Below are positions 42,771 to 51,870 of a stretch of DNA of 64,000 nucleotides, piece by piece. Origin of the DNA: Chloroflexota bacterium (GTDB taxonomy: Bacteria > Chloroflexota > UBA6077 > FW602-bin22 > JAMCWG01); the NCBI GenBank assembly GCA_023475235.1, contig JAMCWG010000116.1:29025-93024 (forward strand), given 5' to 3'. The notes beneath the pieces are model-generated. The model was not told the origin of the DNA. It did not search any database and worked only from the letters and a program-made list of their open reading frames with translations. The translations under genes and the position numbers were made by a program. Position 1 is the stretch's first letter. Each line of letters starts with the position of its first letter.

Positions 42771-43640
42771 ATGCTCCTACCAGAGCATTACACCGCTGAC
42801 CGCCTTACGTATGTCGACCCTTACCGTGTAAGGTACTGGGAGGCCGGCTCCGGCCCCCCTGTCCTGCTCGTGCACGGCCTGGGAACGGCGGCCGAGCTCT
42901 GGCAGATGAGCATCGGGCCTCTATCGGAACGCTTCCGTGTCCTGGTGCCCGACCTGCCGGGCTTCGGTCTGACCGACAAGCCGGATGGCGGGTACACTCT
43001 GGCCCGAGGCATCCACTTCCTGGCCGAGTTCCTGGCTGAGCGCGGCGCGTCGCGGGCGAGCGTGGTGGGCAACTCGATGGGCGGCCTGCTGGCGGCGGGC
43101 CTGGCCCTCGAGCATTCCCAGATGGTGGAGCGGCTGGTGCTGGTGGATACCGCCGGGCTGGGCCGCGACCTGGGTCTGGTGCTCCGGCTGCTCTCCTTGC
43201 CCGGCCTGGGCGAAGTGATGGCCATCCCGATGCTTGCCGCCCTGCGGTGGGCGCTCGGCAGCCTGTTCTACGACCCCCGCCGGCTTCCCGATCATCTGGT
43301 GCGTACGGTCCACGGGCACCGATGTGCACGAGCCGCGCGGCACTCGCTGCTGAAGGTCACCCGCCGCGGGATCGATCTGAGGGGCCAGAGACCGGAGATA
43401 CTTCTGCTCGACCGGCTGTCCGGCCTGCAGGTGCCCACCCTCGTCATCTGGGGACGGCAAGATGGGCTGATTCCCCTGGAGCACGCCTACCGCGCCCGGC
43501 GCGCCATTCCCCGCTGCCGGCTACATATCTTCGAGGAATGCGGCCACCTGCCCATGCTGGAGTGGCCCGACGAGTTCAACCGGGTAGTAGCCGACTTCCT
43601 GTCCCAGGAGACCGGCGCCCCAGTCCCTCCTAGCCGCTGA
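42771..43640 (+). CDS. Alpha/beta-hydrolase
   Basis: 289 residues. Fold and catalytic motifs: oxyanion HG in LLVHGLGTAAELW, nucleophile in VVGNSMGGLLAAGLAL (G-N-S-M-G), Asp in WGRQDGLIPLEHA, His in EECGHLPMLEWP. Resembles esterases, C-C hydrolases and haloperoxidase-like enzymes; the exact substrate is unknown. Converges with a glycosyltransferase gene, overlapping by 11 bp at the 3' ends. No ribosome site is visible at this ATG. Confidence 0.88.
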   Translation: MLLPEHYTADRLTYVDPYRVRYWEAGSGPPVLLVHGLGTAAELWQMSIGPLSERFRVLVPDLPGFGLTDKPDGGYTLARGIHFLAEFLAERGASRASVVGNSMGGLLAAGLALEHSQMVERLVLVDTAGLGRDLGLVLRLLSLPGLGEVMAIPMLAALRWALGSLFYDPRRLPDHLVRTVHGHRCARAARHSLLKVTRRGIDLRGQRPEILLLDRLSGLQVPTLVIWGRQDGLIPLEHAYRARRAIPRCRLHIFEECGHLPMLEWPDEFNRVVADFLSQETGAPVPPSR

Positions 43641-44745
43641 CGGCTGCCGGGGCGCCCAGCATCTCCTGATAGATCCGGTAGGTATCGGCCGCCACCTGGG
43701 CCTGCGTGTAGCGAGCCACAACGCGGTCCCGGCCGGCCCGGGCCAGGCCCTCCCGCAGCGCCGCATCGTCTCGCAGGCGCCGGAGTCGCTCCCGCAGCGC
43801 CGCGGCATCCCCCTCGGGGAACACCAGGCCGGCCTCGCCGATGACGTTCGGTATCTCTCCCGAATCGGAGCCTACCACCGGCACCTCGCAGGCCATCGCC
43901 TCCACCAGCACCCGCCCGAACTGCTCTTTCCACGACGCGGTGGTCAGCGAGGGCAGCACGAGCACATCGAGCTCGGCCATCACTTTCGGCACCACGACCG
44001 AGGGCACGGGCTGGCGTAGCTCTACCTTCTCCTTCATGCCCAGGGCGCGCGCCTTCGCCTCCAACTCGGGCCGCAGCGGGCCATCGCCGACCAGCAGCAG
44101 CCGCCACTCTCCCTCCAGTCCGGCGACCGCCTCCAGCAACGAGTGCAGCCCCTTGGCGGCGATGAGCCGGCCCAGGTAGCCGATGGTGAACCCGCCCGCG
44201 GGGCGCCCCTGCGGTGAGAATATGGCGGGGTCCACCCCGAACTGCGGTATGACCGCGATGTGACTGCCGTAGCCCTTCCGCCGCAGCACTTCCACGCTCT
44301 CCTGGTTGCCGGCGATGGCGTAGTCCGCCTGCCGGTAGTTATAGCGCTCGATGAGACGGAAGGGCAGCGGCAGCTCGCGGTACAGGTTCTGCCAGGTGAA
44401 GAAGAGTGTCCTGGCGCCCCGCCGCTTCCCCAGGGTGATGGCGTGGGCCGTGGCCAGGTTGTAGGGCTCCTCGTCGACGTGGAGGACATCCGGGCGGACT
44501 CTATCCAGAAGCGCCCCCAGGCCGAGATAGAAGTGCAGGTGAAAGTGGCCGTTCAGGGCCATCGGCGTGACGGCCAGCTCGTAGCCGGCGGTGTGGCTGC
44601 GCTCCAGGTGGATGCGCCGGCGTCCCTCCCGCCAGTACGGCGGTACGATCACGGTCAGCTCCAACCCCGGCAGGCGCGCCAGCTCCTCGGCCTTTCTCTG
44701 ATAGGCGCCGATGACCAGCGCCTTCGACAGCATCGCTACTCTCAA
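43630..44745 (-). CDS. GT4-family glycosyltransferase
   Basis: 371 residues from a TTG (LRVAML..., with ATG at codon 5 alternative). GT-B retaining fold: IGYLGRLIAAKGLHSLLEAVAGLEGEWRLLLVGDGPLR in the C-terminal half, and the E-x7-E motif EQFGRVLVEAMACEVPVVGSDSGEIPNVIG. An N-terminal acceptor domain reads DEEPYNLATAHA. Last gene of the surface-glycan operon; it follows the next GT by 26 bp. Donor and acceptor sugars are unknown. Confidence 0.9.
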   Translation of the reverse strand: MRVAMLSKALVIGAYQRKAEELARLPGLELTVIVPPYWREGRRRIHLERSHTAGYELAVTPMALNGHFHLHFYLGLGALLDRVRPDVLHVDEEPYNLATAHAITLGKRRGARTLFFTWQNLYRELPLPFRLIERYNYRQADYAIAGNQESVEVLRRKGYGSHIAVIPQFGVDPAIFSPQGRPAGGFTIGYLGRLIAAKGLHSLLEAVAGLEGEWRLLLVGDGPLRPELEAKARALGMKEKVELRQPVPSVVVPKVMAELDVLVLPSLTTASWKEQFGRVLVEAMACEVPVVGSDSGEIPNVIGEAGLVFPEGDAAALRERLRRLRDDAALREGLARAGRDRVVARYTQAQVAADTYRIYQEMLGAPAAVSG

Positions 44746-44771
44746 CCCAGCCTCACTCAGCCTTCATGCCT

Positions 44772-45875
44772 TCATCGTCCGAGCACTTCCCGATAGACGG
44801 CGAGGGTCTCCCGTCCCGTCCGCTCCCAGGTGAACTGCGCGGCGCGGGCCGGCCCGGCCGACCGCAGGCGCGCCGCCAGTGCCCGGTCCTCCAATGCCCG
44901 GCACATCGCCTCCGCCAGCGCATCCTCGTCGGCGGGGTCGACCAGCAGACCGGCGTCGCCTATCACCTCCGGCAGCGAGGAGGCGTTGGAGCAGACCACC
45001 GGCGTGCCGCAGGCCATCGCCTCCAGCGGCGGCAGTCCGAAGCCCTCGTAGAAAGAGGGGAACACGAAGAGGCGGGCAACGCCGTAAAGGATGGGCTTCT
45101 CGGTCTCTTCCACCGCGCCGAGGAAGCGCACCGACGCCGCCAGCTCCAGGCGCTGCGCCAGCGCCGGCAGATCGGTGGCCTCCGGGCGAGGACCGGCTAT
45201 CACCAGCTCCGGTGGGTCGCACAACTGATCTCGCGCCCGGGCGAAGGCCCGCAGCAGGGCGGGAACATTCTTCCGCGCATCCAACCCCCCGAGGTAGAGC
45301 ACGAAGTCACGCCGGAGGTTGTACTTCCGGCGGACGCCGGCCGCCAGCGCCGGGTCGTGTTCCGGCCGATAGCACGCCTCCACGCCCAGATACACCACCC
45401 GCACCCGCTCCGGTAGCACCCCCAGCCGCTCGACGATGTCCCGGCGCGATGCATCCGAGTCAGTGAGCACCATCACCGCGCGCCGGGTGCCCTCGACGGC
45501 GAGGCGGGTGTAGGCCCGCACCTTGGCCGGGCCGCGGTAGTCCGGCATCAGCGGGATGAGATCGTGTACCGTGACTACCACCGGCACCGGGCTCACCAGG
45601 GGTGCCGCGAAGTACGGATAGTGGATGAGCTGGACCTTCTCCCGCCAGGCCGCCAGCGGCACACCCGCCTGCTCGAGCCACACCTTGCCGGCATCGCCCC
45701 GCGCACCGAGGACATGCGCTCGCTGATTAGGGCCCAGGGGCCCGGACGCCGGGCCGAGCAGGACGAACTCCTCGTCGGGGGCCTGCGCGGCGAATGCCTG
45801 AAGAATATGCCGCACATACTGTCCGCTGCCGGTGGTCGGCTGCGCCAGGAACCAGGTGTTCACACCCACGCGCAA
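44772..45875 (-). CDS. GT4-family glycosyltransferase
   Basis: 367 residues from TTG 45873-45875 (TGGAG 8 nt upstream), only 2 nt after the upstream gene's stop. The start LRVGVNTWFLAQPTTGSGQYVRHIL is the usual GT4 entry, and VTVHDLIPLMPDY and FVLYLGGLDARKNVPALLRAFA lead to the motif YEGFGLPPLEAMACGTPVVCSNASSLPEVIGDAGLLVDP with E-x7-E. Strongly similar to the next GT in this motif at DNA level. Confidence 0.92.
   Translation of the reverse strand: MRVGVNTWFLAQPTTGSGQYVRHILQAFAAQAPDEEFVLLGPASGPLGPNQRAHVLGARGDAGKVWLEQAGVPLAAWREKVQLIHYPYFAAPLVSPVPVVVTVHDLIPLMPDYRGPAKVRAYTRLAVEGTRRAVMVLTDSDASRRDIVERLGVLPERVRVVYLGVEACYRPEHDPALAAGVRRKYNLRRDFVLYLGGLDARKNVPALLRAFARARDQLCDPPELVIAGPRPEATDLPALAQRLELAASVRFLGAVEETEKPILYGVARLFVFPSFYEGFGLPPLEAMACGTPVVCSNASSLPEVIGDAGLLVDPADEDALAEAMCRALEDRALAARLRSAGPARAAQFTWERTGRETLAVYREVLGR
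44985..45052. repeat. 68-bp near-identical patch shared by two glycosyltransferase genes, copy A
   Basis: Matches 46088-46155 with one mismatch, covering the E-x7-E motif. Sequences on either side diverge. Confidence 0.8.
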
Positions 45876-45877
45876 GG

Positions 45878-46999
45878 CTATGACTCCAGTCCTTCGAACA
45901 GCTTGACCAGTTGCCGGGCAGAGCGTTCCCACGAGAACTGGAGGGCCTGCTGGCGCCCCCGCTCGGCCATCTCACGCCGGCGGCCGGCGTTGCCCAGGGC
46001 TTCTTCCATCGCCGCGGCCATCGCCTCCACGTCTCGCGGGTCGAACTGTATCGCCGCGCAGTCGACTACCTCGGGCAGGGAGGAGGTGTTGGAGCAGACC
46101 ACCGGCGTGCCGCAGGCCATCGCCTCCAGGGGCGGCAGTCCGAAGCCCTCGTAGAGGGAGGGGAACACAAACAGATCGGCGAGATTGTACAGCACGGGCA
46201 GGTCCTCTTCCGCCAGGAAGCCCAGGAAGCGCACCCGGTTGTGCAGGCCGAGCCGGCCCACGGTCTGGTATATCTCGCGGTACATCCAGCCGGGCCGTCC
46301 CACCACGATGAGCTCGTGGGGAAAGGCCTGCGTCAGCTTATGAAATGCCTCCAGCAGGCGGACCAGGTTCTTGCGCGGCTCCAGGGTGCCGACCATCAAC
46401 AGGAACGGGCGCTCCAGCCGCAGCCGCTGGGCCACCTCGATCCGGCGGGCCTCGTCCTCGATCGGGCGATAGGCGTCCTCCACGCCGGGGTACACCACCG
46501 TCACCCTTTCCTCCGGCACGCCCAGCAGTCTCACCAGATCGTCCTTGGTGTTGGCGGAATCGGCCAGCACGAGGTTGGCCCGGCGTACCGCCCTCGGCAC
46601 GGTGCGGGTCAGATAAACGCGCAGCTTGGTCTCGGCACACTCCGGCAGCACCAGGAAGGAAAGGTCGTGTACGGTGACGATTGACCGGGCCCCCCGCAGC
46701 GGGGGCAGCGTGAAGTCGGGAGAATAATAGACATCTACCTTGCCCGTGAAGACCTCTGCCGGGAGGGGGATACGCAGGTGATGCCAGAGGATATTCAGGC
46801 TCCTCTCGGAGAACCATGGCACCCGCTCCGTGAAGTTCGGTGGCCAGGGAGGCAGCGCAAACTGGGCCCGCCGCGGTCGCAGCAACCGGTACTCGTTCTC
46901 GTGGTCCTCCGCGGCCAGCGATCGCAGAAGCCCCCGGCTGTACCGGCCGATACCTGCTCCCTGGCAGTAGGCCGGGGTTGCGTCAATCGCGATGCGCAC
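45878..46999 (-). CDS. GT4-family glycosyltransferase
   Basis: 373 residues from GTG 46997-46999 with GGAGG 5 nt upstream (a GTG five codons earlier is open). Fold motifs VTVHDLSFLVLPECAETKLR, FLLMVGTLEPRKNLVRLLEAFHKL and YEGFGLPPLEAMACGTPVVCSNTSSLPEVVDCAAIQFDP with E-x7-E. Typical of mannosyl/glucosyl transferases assembling polysaccharide repeats. Central in the operon. Confidence 0.92.
   Translation of the reverse strand: MRIAIDATPAYCQGAGIGRYSRGLLRSLAAEDHENEYRLLRPRRAQFALPPWPPNFTERVPWFSERSLNILWHHLRIPLPAEVFTGKVDVYYSPDFTLPPLRGARSIVTVHDLSFLVLPECAETKLRVYLTRTVPRAVRRANLVLADSANTKDDLVRLLGVPEERVTVVYPGVEDAYRPIEDEARRIEVAQRLRLERPFLLMVGTLEPRKNLVRLLEAFHKLTQAFPHELIVVGRPGWMYREIYQTVGRLGLHNRVRFLGFLAEEDLPVLYNLADLFVFPSLYEGFGLPPLEAMACGTPVVCSNTSSLPEVVDCAAIQFDPRDVEAMAAAMEEALGNAGRRREMAERGRQQALQFSWERSARQLVKLFEGLES
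46088..46155. repeat. 68-bp near-identical patch, copy B
   Basis: Partner of 44985-45052, one base different (around the fourth G of the motif codons). Confidence 0.8.
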
Positions 47000-47056
47000 C
47001 TGGCCCTCCGTCACGCATCCCGCGTACCCGCATGCATCCCAATGCCGGACCTCGCT

Positions 47057-48142
47057 TCATTTCCGCTTCGAGATCAGATACACGATCGCCCCGAAGATCA
47101 CCACGCTGCCGTAGCTGAGAGAGCGGTCGAGCACGGTGATGGACACCGCCTCCGCGGGCGGCAGTTTGAACGAAATGAGGACGGCCGTGATGCCGGCCTC
47201 GGCGTATCCCAGCCCGGCCGGGGTGCCGGGCGGCACGGTGAGCAAGGCCGACCCCAGGCCCACGAACACGATCATCGCCAGCTCGATGAACGGGTCGGGC
47301 GACAGCGTGATACCCAGAGAACGGGTGACCAGGAAAAGGCGCCCGGCCTCCAACAGCCAGGCGCCACCGCTCAGCACGGCCACGATGGGCAGTTGGCGAA
47401 ACGACCCCAGGGTGCCCTCCGAGAAACGGCTGTACATCGGCCGCACCCGCTGAGGCAAGACCCGCTCGACGTGGCTTCCGAACTGGTACATCACCAGGAG
47501 CGCAGTCACCATCAGGGCCACGAATCCAACGCCGGCGATAAGCGCGGTAGACACGTCGGATGTGAAGCGCCCGTGGAAGGCGAACGCGCCGGCCAGGACC
47601 ATCATAGCCAACAGCACTGCGAAATCTACCACCCGCTCTCCCAGCACCGTGCCGGTGACCCGAGAGAACGAGACCGGGCTGTTCTTCTTCAACAGGTAGG
47701 CGCGGTAAAGATCGCCGAGCTTGGCCGGCACCAGGCAGTTGGCGAACCAGGAGAGGAAGATTATCTCGGCCAGGCCGCCGATACCGGGCAGCTTGATCAG
47801 GCGGTATCCCACGCTCCACAGCATTTGCCGCCAGCGCACGGCGCGCACCGGAAATGTGGCATAGTAGACCAGGAGGGCAGCCAGGTAGAATGGCATTTGA
47901 GTGCGCTGCAAAACGCGTGCAGTCTCGCCGACGTCGATGTTGAAGCGGGTCAGGGCCAGAACGATGATGCCGATGGCCACCGCGAAAGAAGCATAGGTCC
48001 GCCAGTTGAAGAACCGCTTCTCCAGCGATATCTCAGCCGGCGCCGGCTCCGATGCCTCAGGCGCTGCCCGCTCACGTTCAAGCCCCCCAACGTCTAGACG
48101 TTGTGAAAGGCTGTCTTCACGACCTTCCATCTGTGCCATCAT
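47057..48142 (-). CDS. Flippase-like (LPG synthase TM/UPF0104) membrane protein
   Basis: 361 residues, eight or more hydrophobic segments. Features of the lysylphosphatidylglycerol-synthase TM family (COG0392): FPVRAVRWRQML, FANCLVPAKLGDLYRAYLLKK, ERVVDFAVLLAMMVLAG and PPGTPAGLGYAEAGITAVLI with GYAE. Such proteins often accompany glycan genes and may move lipid-linked sugars across the membrane; that role here is inferred from the neighbourhood. Start ATG at 48142 or 48139 overlaps the upstream polymerase gene by 26 bp; ATG at codon 5 is also possible. Confidence 0.85.
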   Translation of the reverse strand: MMAQMEGREDSLSQRLDVGGLERERAAPEASEPAPAEISLEKRFFNWRTYASFAVAIGIIVLALTRFNIDVGETARVLQRTQMPFYLAALLVYYATFPVRAVRWRQMLWSVGYRLIKLPGIGGLAEIIFLSWFANCLVPAKLGDLYRAYLLKKNSPVSFSRVTGTVLGERVVDFAVLLAMMVLAGAFAFHGRFTSDVSTALIAGVGFVALMVTALLVMYQFGSHVERVLPQRVRPMYSRFSEGTLGSFRQLPIVAVLSGGAWLLEAGRLFLVTRSLGITLSPDPFIELAMIVFVGLGSALLTVPPGTPAGLGYAEAGITAVLISFKLPPAEAVSITVLDRSLSYGSVVIFGAIVYLISKRK

Positions 48143-49586
48143 CCCCTCGCAGCGCTGTCAGGCCCAGCGTCAGGCCTATCTGCACGTTCATCCCGTGAAC
48201 GTATAAGTTGTCAAATCCGTTGTGTATGCTCGCCGCCAGCAGCACGGCCAGGCAGCCCACCGCGAGCGCCCAGACCTCCGAGCCCGGCGCCGTCCGCTGC
48301 CATTGCAGGGCCCGCCGGCCTGCCACCCACAGCCAGCTCCCGACCATCACGAGATAGGTGAGCAGTCCTGCCAGCCCCACCTCGGCGGCCATATTCAGAT
48401 ATATATTATGCGCATGCCCCAACGCTTTGGGCCAATCCTTCAGCGCATAGTCTGCATACATTATAGGGAAGCTCCCGGGGCCCACCCCGAGATAGTAGTG
48501 GTCCTGGAACATCTCCCAGGCGACCTGCCACTGCGCCATCCGCTCCACTACCGGCCAGTTCTCGAGCGTCACCGTAACGTAGCGCACGTCGAAGATGCCG
48601 AAGTACGAGATAGCGGTGGACACCCGCTGGCCGATGGCGGCAGGCAGCATATTGAAGACGCCGGCCGCCAGTATCAGCACCCCCAGCAAGACCACAGCGG
48701 CCAGCACGAGGGCCGTCCGGCGGCCGCGGGCGATCATGATCAGGCTCAGGGCGGCAAACGCGCCCATCCACGCCCCGCGTGACATCGACATCAGCATCGC
48801 CATCCCGATCACGCCCGCGGCAACATAGGCCAGACGGTGGAGCTGCGTCTCGCTCACTTCGGGGAGCCAGCGGAAGGGCGCCGGGGCGACGGGTGTCGCT
48901 TCTTGCCGTGCCCGTGGCCGCCGCCACAGCAGAGCGAGGGCCATGGCCAATGGCAGCACCATCCCCAGGTAGCCGCCGTAAGGATTCGGCTGGCCGAAGG
49001 TGCCGTAGGCACGCAGGAAGGGGCCGATGCGGAAGGACTCCGGCCCGATGCGGCCGAAGAATTGCGCCCAGCCAACCAGGGCGACCGCCGCGCCCGAAAT
49101 CAGGATGACGGCCAGGAGCTGCCGTCTAGCGCGGAGCTCCCCGACGACGCTGACGGTTATCAGATAGGCAGCCAGCAGCTCGGCCCACCGGAGCACCTCT
49201 TTGATGGCCACGATCTTGTTGGTGGTCGCCGTCAGGGAGACGAGGAGCACCCCAATGAAGAGGGCGATGGGCCACAGCAGCGGCCCGACCCGCAGCCTCC
49301 GCCGGACGGCCACCACCGCCACCCACACCAGAAGCATCAGCCCGGTGAGGAGCTCGGTGGCAGTGAGCGGGAACCCAGCCACAGTGAACTCTCGCACCAC
49401 CCCGAACGGAACAGAGAAGGCCAGGATGCCCAGCCCAAGCTCTGGCCGCACCAGCGCCAGCAGCACCACGCCAGCGCCCCCCACCAGGCCCGCCGCCAGG
49501 TAGATGGGCAGCGCCCCCATAGCCACGCCAACGGCCGCCAGGCCAGCCCAGCCGATCCCTGCCCGCCACCGAGCACCGGTTAGCAC
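48117..49586 (-). CDS. O-antigen polymerase/ligase-like membrane protein (Wzy/WaaL type)
   Basis: About 489 residues from GTG 49584-49586 (GGAGA 7 nt upstream); the longer open frame overlaps the UXS gene. About 11 hydrophobic helices, with the Wzy_C loop GVGPGSFPIMYADYALKDWPKALGHAHNIYLNMAAEVGLAGLLTYL carrying the conserved His and the P-x2-A-H-N-x2-L pattern. It would polymerise or transfer lipid-linked glycan. Overlaps the flippase gene at its 3' end and starts 18 bp after UXS. Confidence 0.88.
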   Translation of the reverse strand: MLTGARWRAGIGWAGLAAVGVAMGALPIYLAAGLVGGAGVVLLALVRPELGLGILAFSVPFGVVREFTVAGFPLTATELLTGLMLLVWVAVVAVRRRLRVGPLLWPIALFIGVLLVSLTATTNKIVAIKEVLRWAELLAAYLITVSVVGELRARRQLLAVILISGAAVALVGWAQFFGRIGPESFRIGPFLRAYGTFGQPNPYGGYLGMVLPLAMALALLWRRPRARQEATPVAPAPFRWLPEVSETQLHRLAYVAAGVIGMAMLMSMSRGAWMGAFAALSLIMIARGRRTALVLAAVVLLGVLILAAGVFNMLPAAIGQRVSTAISYFGIFDVRYVTVTLENWPVVERMAQWQVAWEMFQDHYYLGVGPGSFPIMYADYALKDWPKALGHAHNIYLNMAAEVGLAGLLTYLVMVGSWLWVAGRRALQWQRTAPGSEVWALAVGCLAVLLAASIHNGFDNLYVHGMNVQIGLTLGLTALRGDDGTDGRS

Positions 49587-49603
49587 CGTACCATCTCCGC
49601 CGA

Positions 49604-50533
49604 CTACTTCTTTCGGCTCCGGAACCAGGCGATGGTCGCCTCCAGCCCCTCGGTCAAGCCCACCTTCGGCTCCCATCCCAGCACCCGGCGCGCCCGGCTG
49701 ATGTCCGGACATCGCCGCTGCGGGTCATCCTCGCTGATAGGCGGCACGTGGACAATTGGCGAATCGGACCGGCAAAGGTCCCTCACAATGTGGGCCAGCT
49801 CCAGCATCGTGTGCTCTTCTGGATTGCCCAGGTTGAAGACGCCGCCCCTGGTGTTGTCCGCGAACATCGCGGCGATGAGCCCTTCCACCATGTCGCTGAC
49901 GTAGCACAGGCTGCGCGTGTGATCGCCATTGCCGTGCACGGTTATCGGCTCCCCTCTGACGGCCTGCCCGACGAAGTTGGGCACTACCCGCCCGTCATCG
50001 CAGCGGGGACCGTAGCAGTTGAAGATACGAACGATGCGGGCGTCCACACCTTTGTGGCGGTAGTAGGTCATCGTCAGGGACTCGGCGAAGCGCTTGCTCT
50101 CATCATAGCAGCTACGGATGCCGATGGAGTTCACGTTGCCCCAGTACTCCTCCCGCTGAGGATGCTCCAGGGGATCGCCGTAAATCTCCGAAGTAGAGGC
50201 CATCAGGAACCTCGCTCCGTTTCGCAGCGCAAGCTCCAGCAGCAGGTAAGTGCCCAAGCTATTGGCCAGCGCCGTCTCCAGCGGGTAATACAGGTAGGCC
50301 GGCGGGCTGGCCCGGCTTGCCAGATGGAAGACTGCCTGGGTCTGGAGCTCCAGCGGCTGCGTCACGTCGTGCCGCACAAAGCGAAAGCGCGGGTGCTCCA
50401 CGACGTCCGCGATGTTTTCCTCACAGCCGACAGCCAGGTTGTCCACGCAGGTGACTCGATGCCCGAGCTCCAGCAACCGGCCGCAGAGATGCGAGCCGAT
50501 GAAGCCCGCTCCTCCCGTTACAACTACGTCCAC
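49604..50533 (-). CDS. UDP-glucuronate decarboxylase-like NAD-dependent epimerase/dehydratase
   Basis: 309 residues, GTG start 50531-50533 with GGAGA. Rossmann GGAGFIGSHL at the N-terminus; active-site Y-x3-K as SCYDESKRFAES; and ASTSEIYGDPLEHPQREEYWGNVNSIG, which closely follows UDP-xylose synthase/UDP-glucuronate decarboxylase (UXS) sequences. It would make UDP-xylose (or a related keto-sugar) as a donor for the glycan. A dTDP-glucose dehydratase-like role is the alternative. Overlaps the upstream ligase gene by 10 bp. Confidence 0.88.
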   Translation of the reverse strand: MDVVVTGGAGFIGSHLCGRLLELGHRVTCVDNLAVGCEENIADVVEHPRFRFVRHDVTQPLELQTQAVFHLASRASPPAYLYYPLETALANSLGTYLLLELALRNGARFLMASTSEIYGDPLEHPQREEYWGNVNSIGIRSCYDESKRFAESLTMTYYRHKGVDARIVRIFNCYGPRCDDGRVVPNFVGQAVRGEPITVHGNGDHTRSLCYVSDMVEGLIAAMFADNTRGGVFNLGNPEEHTMLELAHIVRDLCRSDSPIVHVPPISEDDPQRRCPDISRARRVLGWEPKVGLTEGLEATIAWFRSRKK

Positions 50534-51870
50534 GTCAACTCTCCGTCACGCCGACCCAGAATGACCACTAGGCCACAGGTGAACCAGAAAATCGTGGCCA
50601 GGTCAACCAGGAAGTACGAGTTATCAACCAGACCGTGCACCACGAAATCGACCATGCTGGCCAGCGCTCCCAGCGCCAAAGCCTGTTGGGTGACATCTCG
50701 TGCCCCACGGTAGATTTCCCATCCTTTCGTGAAAAACTTGAACAGTAGCCACCCTATCGCGACGAGGCCTACCACGCCCAGGCTGAGCCAGAAGTCCAAG
50801 ATAATATTATGCGGATGTGAGAGGTCCAGGTCAATGATAGCCTCGCCCGCCACATATTTGTCGCGATATAAGTATAAGAAGTTGTCCAGTCCGACCCCAA
50901 AGACCGGGTGGTCTCGCAGCATATTGAGGGCCGATTCCCACAGCCGAAGGCGCAGGAAGGTGGTCCCCTCGTCCAGCGCCAGGTGGGAGCGCAGGCGCTC
51001 CCCGCCGGCCAGCAGCACCAGTCCAAGCCCCGCGGGCGCCACTGCGCCTGCCATCCGCGCCAGCCGCCGCCGGCCACCGGCGGCCCCCACGAAGAGCGCG
51101 GCCGCACCCAGTCCCAGCCACGCGCCCCAGGAGTAAGTGAGCACCACCGCCACCCCCATCGCCAGGCACGCCGCTCCCCAGGCCCACCGCCGGTCTCGCC
51201 CGAACGCAGCCAGGCACGCCGCCAGGGGCAGCAGCCGCCCCAGGAACAGGCCGACGTTGTTCGGCGAGCCATAGAACGCCTTGACCCGCATCACCCCCTC
51301 GGCAGTTATCGTATCCCCTGTCAGGAAGTACTGGTAGGCACACACCAGGGCGATGATGACGCCGCCGGCAACCAGGGCCCCGACCAGCAGCAAGACCTGG
51401 GAGGGCCGCCTGATCGTGTCCGTGAGCAGCACGTAGAACAGCGCCGGCTCGATGATGACCACACGCAGGACTCGCGCGCTCTCTCGGAGATGCTCCGATA
51501 CCAGGAGCGAGGCCAGGGCCGCCACGATCAGGATGGCCAGCGGAACATCGAAGGGGGTGCGCGGCAGGTGGAATTCCCGGCGCACCGCCCGGCGAGCGGC
51601 CCAGGCCACGGTGCAGGCCAGGATTAGCACCTCCACCGGCGAGAAGGCCAGGCGTCCGAAAGAATGGGTCACCAGGTAGAACGGGGTCGACAGCAGGACG
51701 AAGGCCAGCGCGACATCGAGGCGAAAGTAGGCCAGCGCGGCGAAGCCGAGCAGGGCGAGCAGGCTGACCGCCGGCCAGGGAGAGAAGTGGTACACCACGA
51801 GCACGGCCCCCATTGCCACAGTCGCCTTCGCCGTGGTGGAGACAGGAGCGCGCGCCAGCAAGCCGATCAT
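50524..51870 (-). CDS. O-antigen ligase-like membrane protein
   Basis: 448 residues from ATG 51868-51870; its start overlaps the upstream stop as ATGA (TGA at 51867-51869), so translation is coupled. About 12 hydrophobic segments and a ligase-type loop HPVFGVGLDNFLYLYRDKYVAGEAIIDLDLSHPHNIILDFWLSLGVVGLV with the H-P-H-N motif of Wzy_C proteins. A second such protein in one operon suggests that one polymerises and the other ligates or caps. The sequence does not say which. Confidence 0.88.
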   Translation of the reverse strand: MIGLLARAPVSTTAKATVAMGAVLVVYHFSPWPAVSLLALLGFAALAYFRLDVALAFVLLSTPFYLVTHSFGRLAFSPVEVLILACTVAWAARRAVRREFHLPRTPFDVPLAILIVAALASLLVSEHLRESARVLRVVIIEPALFYVLLTDTIRRPSQVLLLVGALVAGGVIIALVCAYQYFLTGDTITAEGVMRVKAFYGSPNNVGLFLGRLLPLAACLAAFGRDRRWAWGAACLAMGVAVVLTYSWGAWLGLGAAALFVGAAGGRRRLARMAGAVAPAGLGLVLLAGGERLRSHLALDEGTTFLRLRLWESALNMLRDHPVFGVGLDNFLYLYRDKYVAGEAIIDLDLSHPHNIILDFWLSLGVVGLVAIGWLLFKFFTKGWEIYRGARDVTQQALALGALASMVDFVVHGLVDNSYFLVDLATIFWFTCGLVVILGRRDGELTWT

